DNA from: Pterois miles
Lineage: Eukaryota; Chordata; Actinopteri; Perciformes; Scorpaenidae
NCBI GenBank assembly: GCA_947000775.1
Contig: CAMQGK010000650.1
Location: 2,786,501-2,850,500, forward strand
Direction of reading: 5' to 3'
DNA length: 64,000 nucleotides
Within the stretch, counting starts at the first letter, position 1. Each line of letters opens with the position of its first letter. The notes under the pieces are model-generated. The model was not told the DNA's origin. It saw nothing but the letters and a program-made list of their open reading frames with translations, and made no database searches. Made by a program: the position numbers and the translations under genes. This document shows, piece after piece, positions 1-11,234 of the stretch.

Positions 1-72
1 GGGGTCAGATATTCACCGAGGAGGAAGCTCCGTCCGCCGGCCAGCAGCAGGCCGAAACGGGGTCAGATAAGT
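1..72 (+). other. cbr4: Possible 5' non-coding exon of cbr4
   Basis: The first 70 bases are much richer in G and C than what follows and end near a plausible donor (GTAAAC at 71-76). A pyrimidine-rich stretch with a good acceptor lies at 1598-1608, 17 bases before the cbr4 ATG. A 5'-UTR intron joining the two would fit. This is inference: no coding signal tests it, and the transcription start may lie left of the window. Confidence 0.25.
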
Positions 73-162
73 AAACGTCATCAACTTTATCATCCGGCCA
101 CAGTTAGCTAGCTGATAAACTGCTAACGTTAGCTACCAGACAGCTAAATGACCTTAAAGCAG

Positions 163-301
163 CATTAGCACAACATTAGCACAACATTAGCACAGCATTA
201 GCACAACGTTAGCACAGCATTAGCACAACATTAGCACAACGTTAGCACAGCATTAGCACATCATTAGCACAACATTAGCACAGCATTAGCACAGCATTAG
301 C
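163..301. repeat. Short-unit minisatellite (ttagcacaaca-like)
   Basis: An 11-12 base unit of the type TTAGCACAACA repeats about a dozen times, with A/G and T/G variants (aacatt, agcatt, aacgtt). It lies upstream of the cbr4 coding start, probably in a 5' intron, and carries no coding signal. Confidence 0.75.
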
Positions 302-601
302 CTGCTGTATGTTCATCTCTGTTAGCCTGTCTCATAACCAGTTCTCACTGTCTCAAATATGTCCACCTATCTTCTTTTACTCTATATCAGTCTGTATGAC
401 TTATAGTTTTCACTTTGAACAATGTGGCCAAGTATTGTTTGCAAAATCTGCTCCTCTTTTGTGCTTAATGATAATTTCATAACTACTTTTTAATCCCTGA
501 AATCAAGCAGCAGAAGTTCAGAGATAATATGAAAATACTGTTGGTCCTTCATGGATAAAGGAAATATGCACAGAGTTTTTCTTTTGCTAAAATAAAAAAA
601 A

Positions 602-1190
602 AAAATGTATGTATGTATGTGGAGTGTTGATGTGTGAAAAAAATAATATATATAGTATATTGACATTTTGTGGATGTATAATTCATGGGTAATTTGAAAT
701 AAGTTTTAATAATAAAATATTATTATTAGTAGTAGTAATAATAATAATGTGTTTGCATGTGTTTGAGTGTTGATGTGGGAAAAACTGCAAATATACATTG
801 ATATTTTGTGGACGTATAATTCATGAGTAGTTTGCAATAAAAAATATTTAAATTATTATAATTAATATGTATTGTTATTATAATTATTATCAATAGATAA
901 AAATAAATAAGACAAATTTGCATTTACATATATGTTTGGGTTGATGTGTGAAAAAATGCATATATGTAGTGGCATTTGTAGATGTATAATTCATGAGTAG
1001 TTTGCAATAAAAATATTTAAAATATTATTACTACTATTATGAACATAAATAAATAAAACAAAGTATTTTTCAGTTTTTCATGTATGTGTTTGCAAAAATG
1101 TAAATATTGACATTTTTATATGTATAATTTGAGTAGTTTCCAGTAAAAGTATTATTATTAATAATAATTAATAAAACAAAGCGGCAGAAA
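602..1190. repeat. Diverged tandem repeat, unit about 150-170 bp, four copies
   Basis: Four successive segments (from about 602, 741, 927 and 1076) share the order: TGTTTG-rich start, TTGATGTGTGAAAAAA, ATTTTGTGGATGTATAATTCATG, AGTAGTTTGCAATAAAA, then an AT-rich ATTATTA tail. It is an AT-rich tandem array in the region before cbr4. Nothing else was seen between 303 and 1608. Confidence 0.6.
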
Positions 1191-1625
1191 CACACCAATG
1201 AATAAAAGAAGCAGGTTTTGAAGGTGAGATTAAAAAAAACATCCAGGCTTATAGAAGGAATCTCACCTTATAAACAAATATAAAAGTCATATAATCATAA
1301 CAGTAAAAAAACAAACATAACACCTAAACTCAAAACGCAAATGTTAAAAATACTTTTACTACATAAATATATCATTTTACTTTGTCTTGTATCTTGTTGT
1401 TTGCACATTATATTCATTCGTCCATTTTGTTTCTCACCGTGAACCAGGAGAACACGAATCCTCACGAACTAAACTGTATATAGATGGATGTCTTTTACAT
1501 TTTGGCCTCAGTGAGCTGTACGTGTTACCTGCCTACAGTGTTTGTCTCTATGTGTACAGACAGTTGTAAATGCTTTGGTGATGTGCAGATCTGCTGTCTC
1601 TCCTGCAGTGTGGTGCTGACCCGTC

Positions 1626-1770
1626 ATGTCCCGGCTGGCGGTGGTCTGTGGGGGCTCCAGGGGCATCGGGAGGGCAGTGTCCCGCCTGCTGGCGGAGAAG
1701 GGCTGCAGGCTGGCTGTTGTGTCCAGGAACGAAGACGCTGCTCGTGCCACTGTGGCATCTCTACATGGAG
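1626..1770 (+). CDS. cbr4: cbr4 coding exon 1
   Basis: This exon encodes residues 1-48 and the first base of codon 49. It begins with ATG and carries the first beta strand (LAVVCGG), the nucleotide-binding GGSRGIG turn, and the RLAVVSRN strand typical of the NADPH-preferring SDR fold. The donor is GTATGG at 1771. A likely 5'-UTR acceptor (CTCTCCTGCAG) ends at 1608. Confidence 0.93.
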
Positions 1771-4700
1771 GTATGGAGCTGTGCACAGATGCACACAAAC
1801 ATGCATGTGATGTGTCAGTCGGCAACATGTAAATATAGTGGAGAGTACAGCTCCAAATCTTGAACAGTATCGGGTGGAAAGTAGTGGCAATGACAGAAGG
1901 AGCAAAGCACTGGCATTCACATCATCAGCTTCATCACTCCAGCATTAATGTCAATTTTATACACACAAGTGAGGCACAAACACCAATCAGGAAATAGAAT
2001 ATATAATATAGGATAACAGGATCCATTTGTGAATGCAGCACCAGCCATGAATTGATCTTACTACAAACAATTTTCTCTCAGAAGCCAGAGGAAATGAAAT
2101 GAATGGTTGTCAAATAAATGCAGTTATTGCAAAAGGAAATGTGATGCTGACAGCGTGCCCCCACTTTCCTGTCAGTCTCACACACAAACACACACTACCT
2201 GGTCTGCTGCTTTTGTGCTATAAAATAGAAGAAATGTAGACCCACAAAATACCTCCAGCTGTTATGAACAGACTCTCGAACAGGAATGTCAAATACATGG
2301 CCGCCAGATGATTTTGCAAAGTATAAAAATGAGGTGCAATTTTTCAATGAAAGAAACTGCTGTTCTAAATATGTCCACTGGATGTTGTAATAGCAATCCT
2401 GTTAAGCAACTAAACCGTTTATACTGTTGCTGAGCAAGTCTACCTGACAGCTGGCCTGGAGCTGCCTTCGTTCGTCGTTCTGCCTATTACGTCATCTACT
2501 GCGAGCCGAGCAGAGCTCTTGAATAATTTGAGCAAAGTTTGAACAAAGTTGTCCTGCAGTATAATGACAGCATATGTGTTCAAGTTGAAGCTGTCAACCG
2601 GCGGGTGGTGATGCTGCTCTTTCCTTGTCTGAAAGATGTGGCGACCCAACACGCTGCAGACATGAAGCGCTTCAAAGATAAAATAACGGGACTATTGTGG
2701 GAGTTTGAGCAACGCTTTCAGATTTTTGGTGAACTGGAGAAAGACTTCAAAGTTTTTTGCTCGCCATTCACCGTGAATGTCTCTGATCTGCTCTGAAATT
2801 GTTCATGCATTGCACAGCTTTTATTTTTCCATCAATAAATAGTGTAGCCTACAAGGCAGGGAGTAACTCAGCCCTCTTGAATAGTTTCTACCTCGGTTCG
2901 TCTGGTGTGGTGAGTTAGCTCAGGATTAAGATGTGGAAATGACAAATGAGATATTTCATACCTAGAAGAGTTGTTTGCTATTTTCTACATTCCCAGATAG
3001 GTTGTGACTTAAAGTTGTTGCCTTTGTAGATACACTGAGACCAGGTCTAAGATTCAGTCACTGAGGCGTTGTGTTCTTCAAATTGCACCAATTTTTCCTC
3101 AGAATTTTCATCTAATGTGAAATGTTTTGTTAGCAGGATCATTTGTGATGTGGACATTTTCAGAAGGTGCTTGTACTATTTTGGACCAAACTAAAACAAA
3201 GGAAACAATTTGAAGTTATTTTTAAGTTATTATGCCACGATTTAACCGGTCTGGCCCACGTGGGAACAGGTTTTCCTCCATGTGGCCCCTGAGCTAAAAT
3301 GATCTTGACACTCCTGCTCTAGAAGCTGTTAACCTACTCAAAGACCTTCTGTATCTGCTCTGTAGCCGACCACGTGGCGTTCAGCTGTGACGTCTCTAAC
3401 GAGCAGGAGGTGCAGAAAAGCTTTGAGAGGATCCAGAAGACCTGTGGAAACATCTCTTATCTGGTGAATGCAGCTGGCATCAACAGGTGAGCAAGTATGC
3501 GTGGGTATAATTAAAAGATGTATTAATATTACAAAACAGTACTGAACTTTATGGCTCATCCACTCAAGATTGGGCTCAAGACTACTTCACTTGGGTAAAG
3601 TTCTCGGTCTCACCGCTGCACGACTGCAATTTTACTCCATTTTCACTAAATAAACCTGATTTATTTGTTAACATCATTACTGTGATAGAAGAACCTCATA
3701 GCATGTACATCAACGGATGCACCTCCAGACACCTATCAGTCAAGCTGCTTGAGTTTGCAGACGACATCTCCGATGGTGATGAGTCTGCCCACAGATGGAA
3801 GGTCGACCATCTGGCATCCTGGTACAGCCAGAACCACCTGGCGCTCAAGAGGACGCCCAGGACCTCAGGTGGGAGCTGGCAGCTCCCTCAGCAGTAAGGC
3901 CCAGCAGAGGATGTACAACTTGCTGCGGCAGCTGGAGAAATTTGCTCTGCCACAGACCGTGATGGTGGACTTCTACTCAGCCATCATCAAGTCCATCCTC
4001 ACCTCCTCCATCACAGTCTGGTTCGCTGCTGCCACCGCCAGGGACAAGGCCAGGCTGCAGATCATTGGTGCTGCAGAGACGATGATCAGCTGTAACCTTC
4101 CCTCCCTCCAGGAGCTGTACGCCTCCAGGACCTCGATCAGGGCAGGGAAGACTGTGGCCGACCCCCCGTCCTGGATACCATCTCTGTCAGACTCTGCCAT
4201 AAGATAAGATAAGATAAGATAGTACTTTATTGGTCCCCAGTGGGGAAATTCGGGTGTTACAGTGGCACTGATACAAAATAGCAAGTACTACAGTATAAAA
4301 AGTAAGAGTAGGTAAAAAAAATATTAATAATAAATGAAATAAGAATAAAGAAAATACAAGGTAGTTCAAGTGACAGTTATGATATGGTGCATATGTATAT
4401 AAAGTCCTTAAATGAATTTTAAAAAAAGTGACAAATAATATGCAGTGTGTATAACAGTGTAATATGGTATAATAGTGTAATATGATGAAATCATATGGCA
4501 TGGTATAGTATAATATAGCAGTTATATTAATGTAGCAGTTATAATGTAGTGCAAGAAGGTCCATCTGGCAAGAGGTTCAGGTCCATCAGGACCATAAACC
4601 TCATAGCAGCGGGGCTCTCCAACAGCCCCCCTGGCCCACTGTGACACTGTCTCACACACTACTGCCCACTATGCACATGAATCTGTTTATATTACGTTTA

Positions 4701-6085
4701 TTTTTGAATTTATTTATATTATTCCTCTATTAATTTTACTGCTTATTGACACCAGCGAACCAAAGCAAATTCCTCGTGTAGACCTGTTGTGGAAGCGAGG
4801 TGTGTGAGGAGCAGATTATTAACGCTGCATCCAGGTTCACTCAGAGCTGAAGCATCCCTCTCTGAAGTGCAGACACCATGAAGAAGTAAACCGCTGTGGT
4901 GGTCTGCTGAGGGGCTAGAAGTAGAAAAGGGAGGAGGCGTATACCGTATACTGCATTTGTTTTCTGTGGGTGTTGCTATGGGAATGTGGCGGTTTGCATG
5001 TCCCACATGTTATTGTATGTCATGCAGTATGGGACTCACACTGACCTGGGTCTTGATTATGACTCAAGACCTAGTCTCAGTCTCAATACACTCTGGTCTC
5101 GGTCATGAGCTGGTCTCGGTTTAGCTGGTCTTTACTGCTGCCCTGCGCTGACCTGCAGTATTACTGTGTGTTTGTTCAGGGATGCTCTACTGCTGAGGAC
5201 CAAGCCGGAGGACATGGTGGCTGTGCTGCACACCAACCTGCTGGGCGCCATGCTGACCTGCAGGGCAGCACTGCGCAGCATGCTGCACACCCAGGGAGCT
5301 GCCATTGTTAATATAGGTACTGAGAGCTCCTCTGAGTCCGGGGGACTCCAGGATCTGGACTGTGGTTTCAGTTTGGTCACTAGGTGGCAGTGTCCATCAT
5401 TGCTACTTTCCTTAGATTCACTCAAGGTTTGAAGTAAAGGCCTGTACTCCTTCATTTCACTATTACATGCATTTTTGCATGTTTTACTACACTGATTTTA
5501 TTATTATACTGAGATACATGAAAACTGTAGGATGCTTTTGGCTGGGACTACTGTTAATATCTTATTGGACCGTAGTATCTTCCTACAAGTGATAAAACAA
5601 ACATTTCAGCTATACGAAGTCATGTTGATGGATGTGTGTTTGTTGTTTGCAGGCTCTGTTGTTGGTCTGAAAGGGAACACTGGCCAGTGTGTCTACAGCA
5701 CCAGTAAAGCCGGTCTAGAGGGTTTCACACGCTCTCTGGCTAAAGAAGTCGCTTCACGCAATGTCAGAGTTAACCTGCTGGCTCCAGGTACAACTCCATC
5801 CTTCTTCTTACTTCACCTTTCCTCTCATCACCTGCTTTGGCTTCATCTTCTTTGTGCTGTTTTGTTTTTTAACGGTCTTCCTCATGTCCCTGCCCTCTCT
5901 GGCTTCCAGGTTTCATCCGCACTGACATGACCGCAGGGCTGAAGGAGGACGCCGTGCGATCTATCCCACTAGGGAGATTTGGCGATCCGAAGGAGGTGGC
6001 CCAGGCCGTGCTCTTTCTGTTGGAGTCTCCCTACATTACAGGACAGGTGCTGGTGGTGGACGGAGGTCTGCAGCTGGCCATGTAG
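1626..6085 (+). CDS. cbr4: cbr4 gene: carbonyl reductase 4 (coding span, 5 exons)
   Basis: Joining 1626-1770, 3366-3486, 5180-5316, 5653-5787 and 5910-6085 gives 714 bases, a 237-residue protein plus stop. This equals the length of human CBR4. It is a classical short-chain dehydrogenase/reductase: the Rossmann glycine motif GGSRGIG is at residues 9-15, NAAG at 83-86, and the catalytic Ser136, Tyr149 and Lys153 (YxxxK) are intact. Known role of the family: NADPH-dependent reduction of 3-oxoacyl-ACP in mitochondrial fatty-acid synthesis, as a heterotetramer with HSD17B8, plus quinone reduction. All four introns have GT/AG ends and agree in phase (1, 2, 1, 1). The start is the only upstream Met in frame with the Rossmann motif. 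The gene runs toward palld, tail to tail. No AATAAA was seen in the first 400 bases after the stop. Confidence 0.95.
2520..2796 (+). pseudogene. Broken hAT transposase-like fragment
   Basis: In cbr4 intron 1, an 85-codon open stretch ends in a stop at 2796. The part reading FEQRFQIFGELEKDFKVF followed by CSPFTVNVSDL resembles the mid-protein segment of hAT-derived GTF2IRD2-like/ZBED-like proteins, recognised from memory of the family. There is no zinc finger or catalytic core nearby, and the 5' part is out of frame. It is a dead fragment and not a cbr4 exon. The rest of intron 1 (1771-3365) shows nothing else that I recognise. Confidence 0.5.
3366..3486 (+). CDS. cbr4: cbr4 coding exon 2
   Basis: This exon completes Ala49 and runs to the second base of codon 89. 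It encodes the conserved FSCDVS segment (Asp57 region), a helix, and the NAAGIN motif that lines the coenzyme pocket. The acceptor ends CTGTAG at 3365. The donor is GTGAGC at 3487. Reading on past the donor meets a stop almost at once, which supports the boundary. Confidence 0.93.
3680..4740 (+). mobile_element. LINE reverse-transcriptase remnant (Jockey/CR1-group, Rex1/L2-like), interrupted
   Basis: In cbr4 intron 2, broken reading frames spell pieces of a fish non-LTR reverse transcriptase. LLEFADDISDGDESAHRWKV lies at 3745-3803. KAQQRMYNLLRQLEKFALP and SIITSSITVWF-like motifs follow in another frame (3894-4030), and LPSLQELYASRTSIRAGKTVAD comes after. The C-terminal part (SGRRFRSIRT-like) resumes at about 4560, after an insertion. 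Frameshifts and the insertion show it is inactive. The exact clade is uncertain. Confidence 0.65.
4201..4557 (-). mobile_element. Second LINE 3' tail inserted in the first
   Basis: Reading the - strand, this segment ends with CACTGGGGACCAATAAAGTA followed by (TTATC)n, the usual 3' end of fish L2-like LINEs. It sits between two halves of the + strand LINE, whose sequence continues at about 4558. The insertion is therefore younger and in the opposite orientation. Confidence 0.6.
5180..5316 (+). CDS. cbr4: cbr4 coding exon 3
   Basis: This exon encodes residues 89-134 and starts codon 135. It contains the LLRTKPEDM helix and the HTNLLG stretch (Asn108, the structural Asn of SDR enzymes), and ends in the AIVNIG strand just before the catalytic serine. 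The acceptor is TTGTTCAG ending at 5179. The donor is GTACTG at 5317. Confidence 0.93.
5653..5787 (+). CDS. cbr4: cbr4 coding exon 4 (catalytic)
   Basis: This exon encodes residues 135-179. It carries catalytic Ser136 in GSVVGLKG and the YSTSK signature (Tyr149, Lys153), followed by the RSLAKEV helix and the NLLAPG loop. The acceptor is TTGTTTGCAG ending at 5652. The donor is GTACAA at 5788. Intron 3 (5317-5652) and intron 4 (5788-5909) are short and show no features. Confidence 0.94.
5910..6085 (+). CDS. cbr4: cbr4 coding exon 5 and stop
   Basis: This exon encodes residues 180-237 and TAG at 6083-6085. It begins by completing Gly180 with FIRTDMT, then IPLGRFGDPKEVAQAVLFLLE and the closing ITGQVLVVDGG, all classic SDR C-terminal motifs. 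It ends QLAM, compatible with the short vertebrate CBR4 tail. The acceptor is GGCTTCCAG ending at 5909. Confidence 0.94.
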
Positions 6086-6196
6086 GGGGTGAAGCCTTCC
6101 TCTGGAGTTATCTCCCCGTTCAGAGCAGTGACTGGGAGGCAGGTGAAAGCCTCTCATATCTTGTTTAAAGGCCATCTGTGTTCAGTTTTGTTACCG

Positions 6197-6965
<769 letters not shown>

Positions 6966-7436
6966 CAATGATAATGATAATGATAATAATGATGATGATG
7001 ATAATAATGACACTAATGTACGGCCTCTATGACACAGAAGACAGAACATTTCCTGTGAACAAGGCTTCACGGCTGAAGCTGAACGTTGCTCTGTGTCGTA
7101 TCTGTTGGAGCTGGATGGAGAGTTTACTGTCTGCTACGACCGAGATGCACTTTTTTCAACCAATATCGATAAGTGATAATTACCTGCTTCTCCTGACCAA
7201 TACTGATAATATCAACAATTTCTTTCACATTTATGTGTTTTAAAAAGAAGTTCATAATCTTTAGTTTATGCATATCTGGGGGTAAGAAATGTGGAAAGAT
7301 GGAGGATTTAATATTCAACATAACTGACATCATTACGTCTGGCTTTTAAAATGTTGTGTGTTTTCTAGAAAAGTACAAAAAAAAACCTGAAAATCCACAC
7401 TGACAACGATGTTTGGCCCTCTAGTCAGGAAGAGCA
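6966..7436. other. Intergenic stretch, short GAT/AAT runs only
   Basis: Short (ATGATA)n and (ATG)n runs at 6968-7010 are followed by unique AT-rich DNA. No exon with plausible splice sites and no conserved motif was seen. Confidence 0.5.
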
Positions 7437-7636
7437 TCATCATCATCTTCATCTTCTTCATCTTCATCTTCTTCTACTTCTTCTTTTTCCTCTCCATCTT
7501 TCTCCTCCTCCTCCTCCTCTTCTTCTTTCTCCTGCTCCTCCTCGTCTTCCTCCTCCTCTTCTTCCTCCTCCTCCTCTTCTTCTTTCTCCTGCTCCTCCTC
7601 GTCTTCCTCCTCTTCTTCCTCCTCCTCCTCCTCCAT
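7437..7636. repeat. 200-base polypyrimidine tract (CTT/CTC) with internal duplication
   Basis: The + strand is almost pure C and T across about 195 bases. A block of about 48 bases containing TCTTCTTTCTCCTGCTCCTC occurs twice in tandem. The matching open frames (poly-Glu on the - strand) are a by-product of the trinucleotide period and are not genes. Confidence 0.88.
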
Positions 7637-7976
7637 GTTTATTGGTGCTGTTAAAATAAGTATTTTGTGACCCAACCAACAGCCAGCCATTATATATTTC
7701 AAACTGTACTAAACTTTACTGTATCTGTGTTTAGATGCTGCTCTTGTTAAGATGATTATTTCTGAACTATAATTTCATTATTTGAACATTATCGGGCCTA
7801 GTAAATATCGGCCCTAATTATTACATCAGAAGTCACACACTACTTCCTTAGTGCACACTACAGCTGCCCTGACAAAGTACATACTCCTGCATGCAGTATG
7901 CATCCAGCTGGGGTGTTGTCATGTCATTGCGCCTTGAACTTTGACCCTTTCGCTCATCTGTCATCTTTATCTTTCT

Positions 7977-7978
<2 letters not shown>

Positions 7979-8048
<70 letters not shown>
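7979..8048. repeat. (CT)n microsatellite, about 35 units
   Basis: An uninterrupted CT dinucleotide run in the intergenic region between cbr4 and palld. Confidence 0.92.
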
Positions 8049-8051
<3 letters not shown>

Positions 8052-8411
8052 CTCAGTTGATGTGACATATGCAGTAGGACATCCTGGTAGTTTTAGCACA
8101 CTACTTTAGGCGTACTAATTCCTTTCCTGGCATAGTAAATCGTACAGTCATACGGGTATTGAAGGCGATGTAAAGGATCTGAGTCTTTCTGCTGAGTCAC
8201 TCTGTCCAGCCGCAGTGGGCGTGGCCTGATGTGTGTGTGACAGTCGGTCATGATGACTCACGCTGCTGACTCCAGAGTGTCTGGCCCAGTCCAGACCTCC
8301 GTGCCCCGAGGTCCTAAATTTGATCAGCGGGACAGAAGGCTGTTGGTCTTTTTCCATGACTGTAAAGCGTCTGATTGTAGCGCTTGTGTTTTGTTTCCCC
8401 GCTGCCCCCAG

Positions 8412-8533
8412 GAGACCCCCTCGTAGCCACCACATGTCCCCCCACCACCACCGGCAGCGGGCCCCTGAGCCCACCTCTGGAGGGGCCTGTCGAGGGGCCA
8501 GGCATGTTGGGCTGCAGCTGGAGGGAATTAGAG
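8412..8533 (+). other. Unassigned exon-like segment
   Basis: A pyrimidine-rich acceptor (TTTCCCCGCTGCCCCCAG) precedes a GC-rich, open 122-base segment that ends at AATTAGAG with a GTAGTG donor. It is rich in Pro, Gly and Thr in one frame. I recognise no protein family in it, and no partner exon was found. It could be an alternative last exon, a lncRNA exon, or chance. Confidence 0.2.
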
Positions 8534-9516
8534 GTAGTGGTGGAGGTGGGGGTTGTATTTTTAGCTCTGGGAATGTTTTGAGTGTCTGGTTACAGCTCTG
8601 GAGATGTAGTGTGGATGGACGGGGTTGGAGGTGGCTGCCATGCTCAGCGATGAGATGTGAAATGCTGCGTTGGTTGTTTACCCTCCAGAGGTGTCATAAC
8701 TTGGACTGCGCTCTTTCGTCCTAAATGTTGTATTTCCTAGTACAGGGTTGGATTACGCTCTGATTAGTATTCTTAGCAAGGCTGGTATTTCCACTGGTGA
8801 CTGATGGTGTGTTTTTTGGCATTCTCGTATTGTTTTAGGAAGAGCCTGCCAGTCTATAAAAACATCTCACGCTGTCTCTGAAGAGTTTGATTTTTATTAT
8901 CTTTCATAACCTAAAATAATATCAGGAGAACAATCCATATACAGGCATTGATTGGCATAGAAATGTGCAAACACAGTCAGCTGATGCAAGCTCTGAACAG
9001 GCAGAAAAAGACGTCTGCGTTGTATAGTGTTACAGAGGTGATATAAATATACCTTGCTTTCACTTTCTACCTGCTTCGAGTGTTTTCTACCCCCGAATAC
9101 TGGCAGAAAAGTTTGTATTCATCCTAGACCTTGGCACTGTACACGTGTCCAAAAATAACATGCAAAGAAATTGTGTTTCGCATTAAGCCTGAAAGTGATT
9201 TAAGGCAGTAAATACATTTATAAAACGTCATAATACAGGAAGGACTGTTTTGTTTTATCAGTGAATAAAAAGGTTACTGATATAATTTATGTCAAGAATT
9301 GTTGGAAGTCTTTTCTTTTTCATACAAAAATAAAATGGACAATCTGTGATGTGTGTGACAAATACACTGAAACCTTTCACAGCACCGATTTCAATTCACC
9401 CTTTTTAAAATAAACCACCAAAAAAAGAAATCACAAAAATGACCCTCAATCACCAAAGTTTTCTGTAACTTCTAATTTTCAACATCACCTCAGTCACCCG
9501 CATCCCCCCATCGATG

Positions 9517-10265
9517 GAGGACTAAAGCTGCCATTATAATAAAAAAGGAATAAATAAATAAATAAATAACTCAGGGGAAAAAACAAAGAAAGAAATGTAG
9601 AAATAAAAGCCTCATTTATCAAATAAATAGGCAGGTTGATATTTATATGAATAATTATGCACAGAAATATAAAGTAAAATTCATTTATTTTCATATTTAA
9701 TTATTTCTGTTTATATTTATTTCCCTATTTATTAGAATTAGGGCCGTCAAAGTTAAAGCAATAATAATGCAAATTTCATTTTAACGCTAAAGATTTATTT
9801 AACATTAATTATTAACATAATTTGTGATATTTAGGTTTTAGCAAGTTCAGTTTCAAAGCTAATATTTGTCATTGTTTTGTGTTGTTTATTGATTTCTAAT
9901 AATAAATAAATGCATATTTTTGCATATTTGCACTCATGTTGATAAGAGTATCAAATACGTGACAAATCTCCCTTTAAGGTACATTTTAACCGATAAAAAA
10001 ATTGCGATTAATCGCAATTAAATATTTTTGATGGACTTATTCAAATGCATAAATACATTTTATGTTATTATATTTTTATAATAATTATATTTTAAACTTT
10101 TTATTGATTTTTCGATATCTATAAATATTGATTTGTTTTGAAATTCCCCTGAACATTTATTTGATAATTGAGGCTTTTATTTCTACATTTCTTTCTTTAT
10201 TATTTTCTTTATTTATTCATTTATTTACTCATTAATGAAGCTATTATGATGAAACTTTAGTCCTC
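9517..10265. mobile_element. 749-bp foldback (inverted-repeat) element with a nested insertion
   Basis: The left arm (9517 to about 9635) and right arm (about 10150-10265) are inverted copies. GAGGACTAAAG at the outer left pairs with CTTTAGTCCTC at the outer right, and GAAATGTAGAAATAAAAGCC pairs with GGCTTTTATTTCTACATTTC. Pairing stops abruptly outside these limits, as expected for element ends. The centre holds another repeat (9739-10037). No transposase is present. On the - strand the arm supplies the first AATAAA after the palld stop codon. Confidence 0.7.
9739..10037. mobile_element. hAT-type MITE copy (family M1), worn, nested in the foldback
   Basis: It starts TAGGGCCGTCAAAGTTAAAG and continues with the internal words of the family seen at 24178 and 49111: ATTTGTCATTGTTTTGTGTT, GTTGATAAGAGTAT, and ATTGCGATTAATCGCAATTA. 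The right end is degraded. Confidence 0.6.
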
Positions 10266-11073
10266 TATATATCAAGTGTTAACTTACCACATTAAAGTTG
10301 ATGTCCATCATAAAAACCTGCTTGTTTTCCCGCCGCCGTCCCTTCCTGTGTCCGTTAGATCAAACCTTCGTTAAGCTTTGCTGCACCACAAACAAACATC
10401 CACATGTGAGCGTTCTCTCTCTCCAAACCTCAAATCTTCTGCTAAATAAAAAACATACTGTTTGTAAGGCCCGGCCTTTTCTATGACAACACTGTGTGAC
10501 TGTATGATACTGCAGCTACAGTCGGATACTGTAGATATCAGCGCTGTGCTACACAAGCACACTCAGTACGTGATCTCCTTCGTCACAGCTACAATGCTTC
10601 GTCTCCTTGTCACCTTTTCTCCCACGTTTAAAACCAGCTGGTGGAGTGCTACGTATAGATATTAGTCTGTGTATATCAAATGGCACCACTTGAACATGCA
10701 TAGTATTTCTATATTTCATTTCCTTTTTATCTTTACAGTCATGAGAGGCACTTAAACAGAGTCAACCGTGCGGCTGAGAGAGCGTATGTATGAGCAGTCT
10801 TTCCTCGCGATGAACACTTTTCCAGGTCCAGTTGATAAAATGAAGCATGGGGGAAACAACTTGATGCATTCTGTAATATAATGGGTTGTGTCATACTATA
10901 AAAACATATGAAGACCACCTGCTCGCTCTGCCCACCGCCCCTTTAGTTCAATGGCAGAGTCTCTCAGGTGGTTATATTCTGCCCCTCGTCGCCGTCGTAA
11001 AGTATTTGTCTCAGGGTTGCTGGGAACGAGGGCAGCTCTCGGGGTTATTTGGAGGGTGACCTCCCCGTGGTCT

Positions 11074-11234
11074 CTACAGGTCGTCACTTTCCACCAGGCC
11101 GCCTGGCTGCAGCGGGCTGGAGTCGGGGAAGAAGGCCGCCTTCACATCCAGCCCTCTTTCTGTCAGTGCAGCGTAGCGGCTGGTGGAGGGACGCACCTTC
11201 TTGGGCTTGGGCAGGTTGGGCTGCTGCCACTGAG
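11074..11234 (-). CDS. palld: palld last coding exon (C-terminal tail)
   Basis: This exon completes Thr987, then encodes QWQQPNLPKPKKVRPS, SRYAALTERGLDVKAAF and the terminal VESDDL, nearly identical to the vertebrate palladin C-terminus. The stop is TAG at 11076-11074. The acceptor (TTCGTCCTCAG) is at 11240-11235. A downstream alternative AG at 11230 would break the conserved TQW junction. Confidence 0.93.

Noticed and set aside
3749..4207. 152-codon frame as a cbr4 alternative exon
   Set aside because: The residues match LINE reverse transcriptase, and normal exons 2 and 3 join in phase without it.
7421..7702. Acidic poly-Glu frame on the - strand
   Set aside because: It is a translation of the GAA/GAG-type low-complexity tract, with no flanking protein sequence.
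11230..11234. Alternative acceptor five bases downstream for the last palld exon
   Set aside because: It would shift the frame. The upstream AG gives the conserved TQW junction and the conserved C-terminus.
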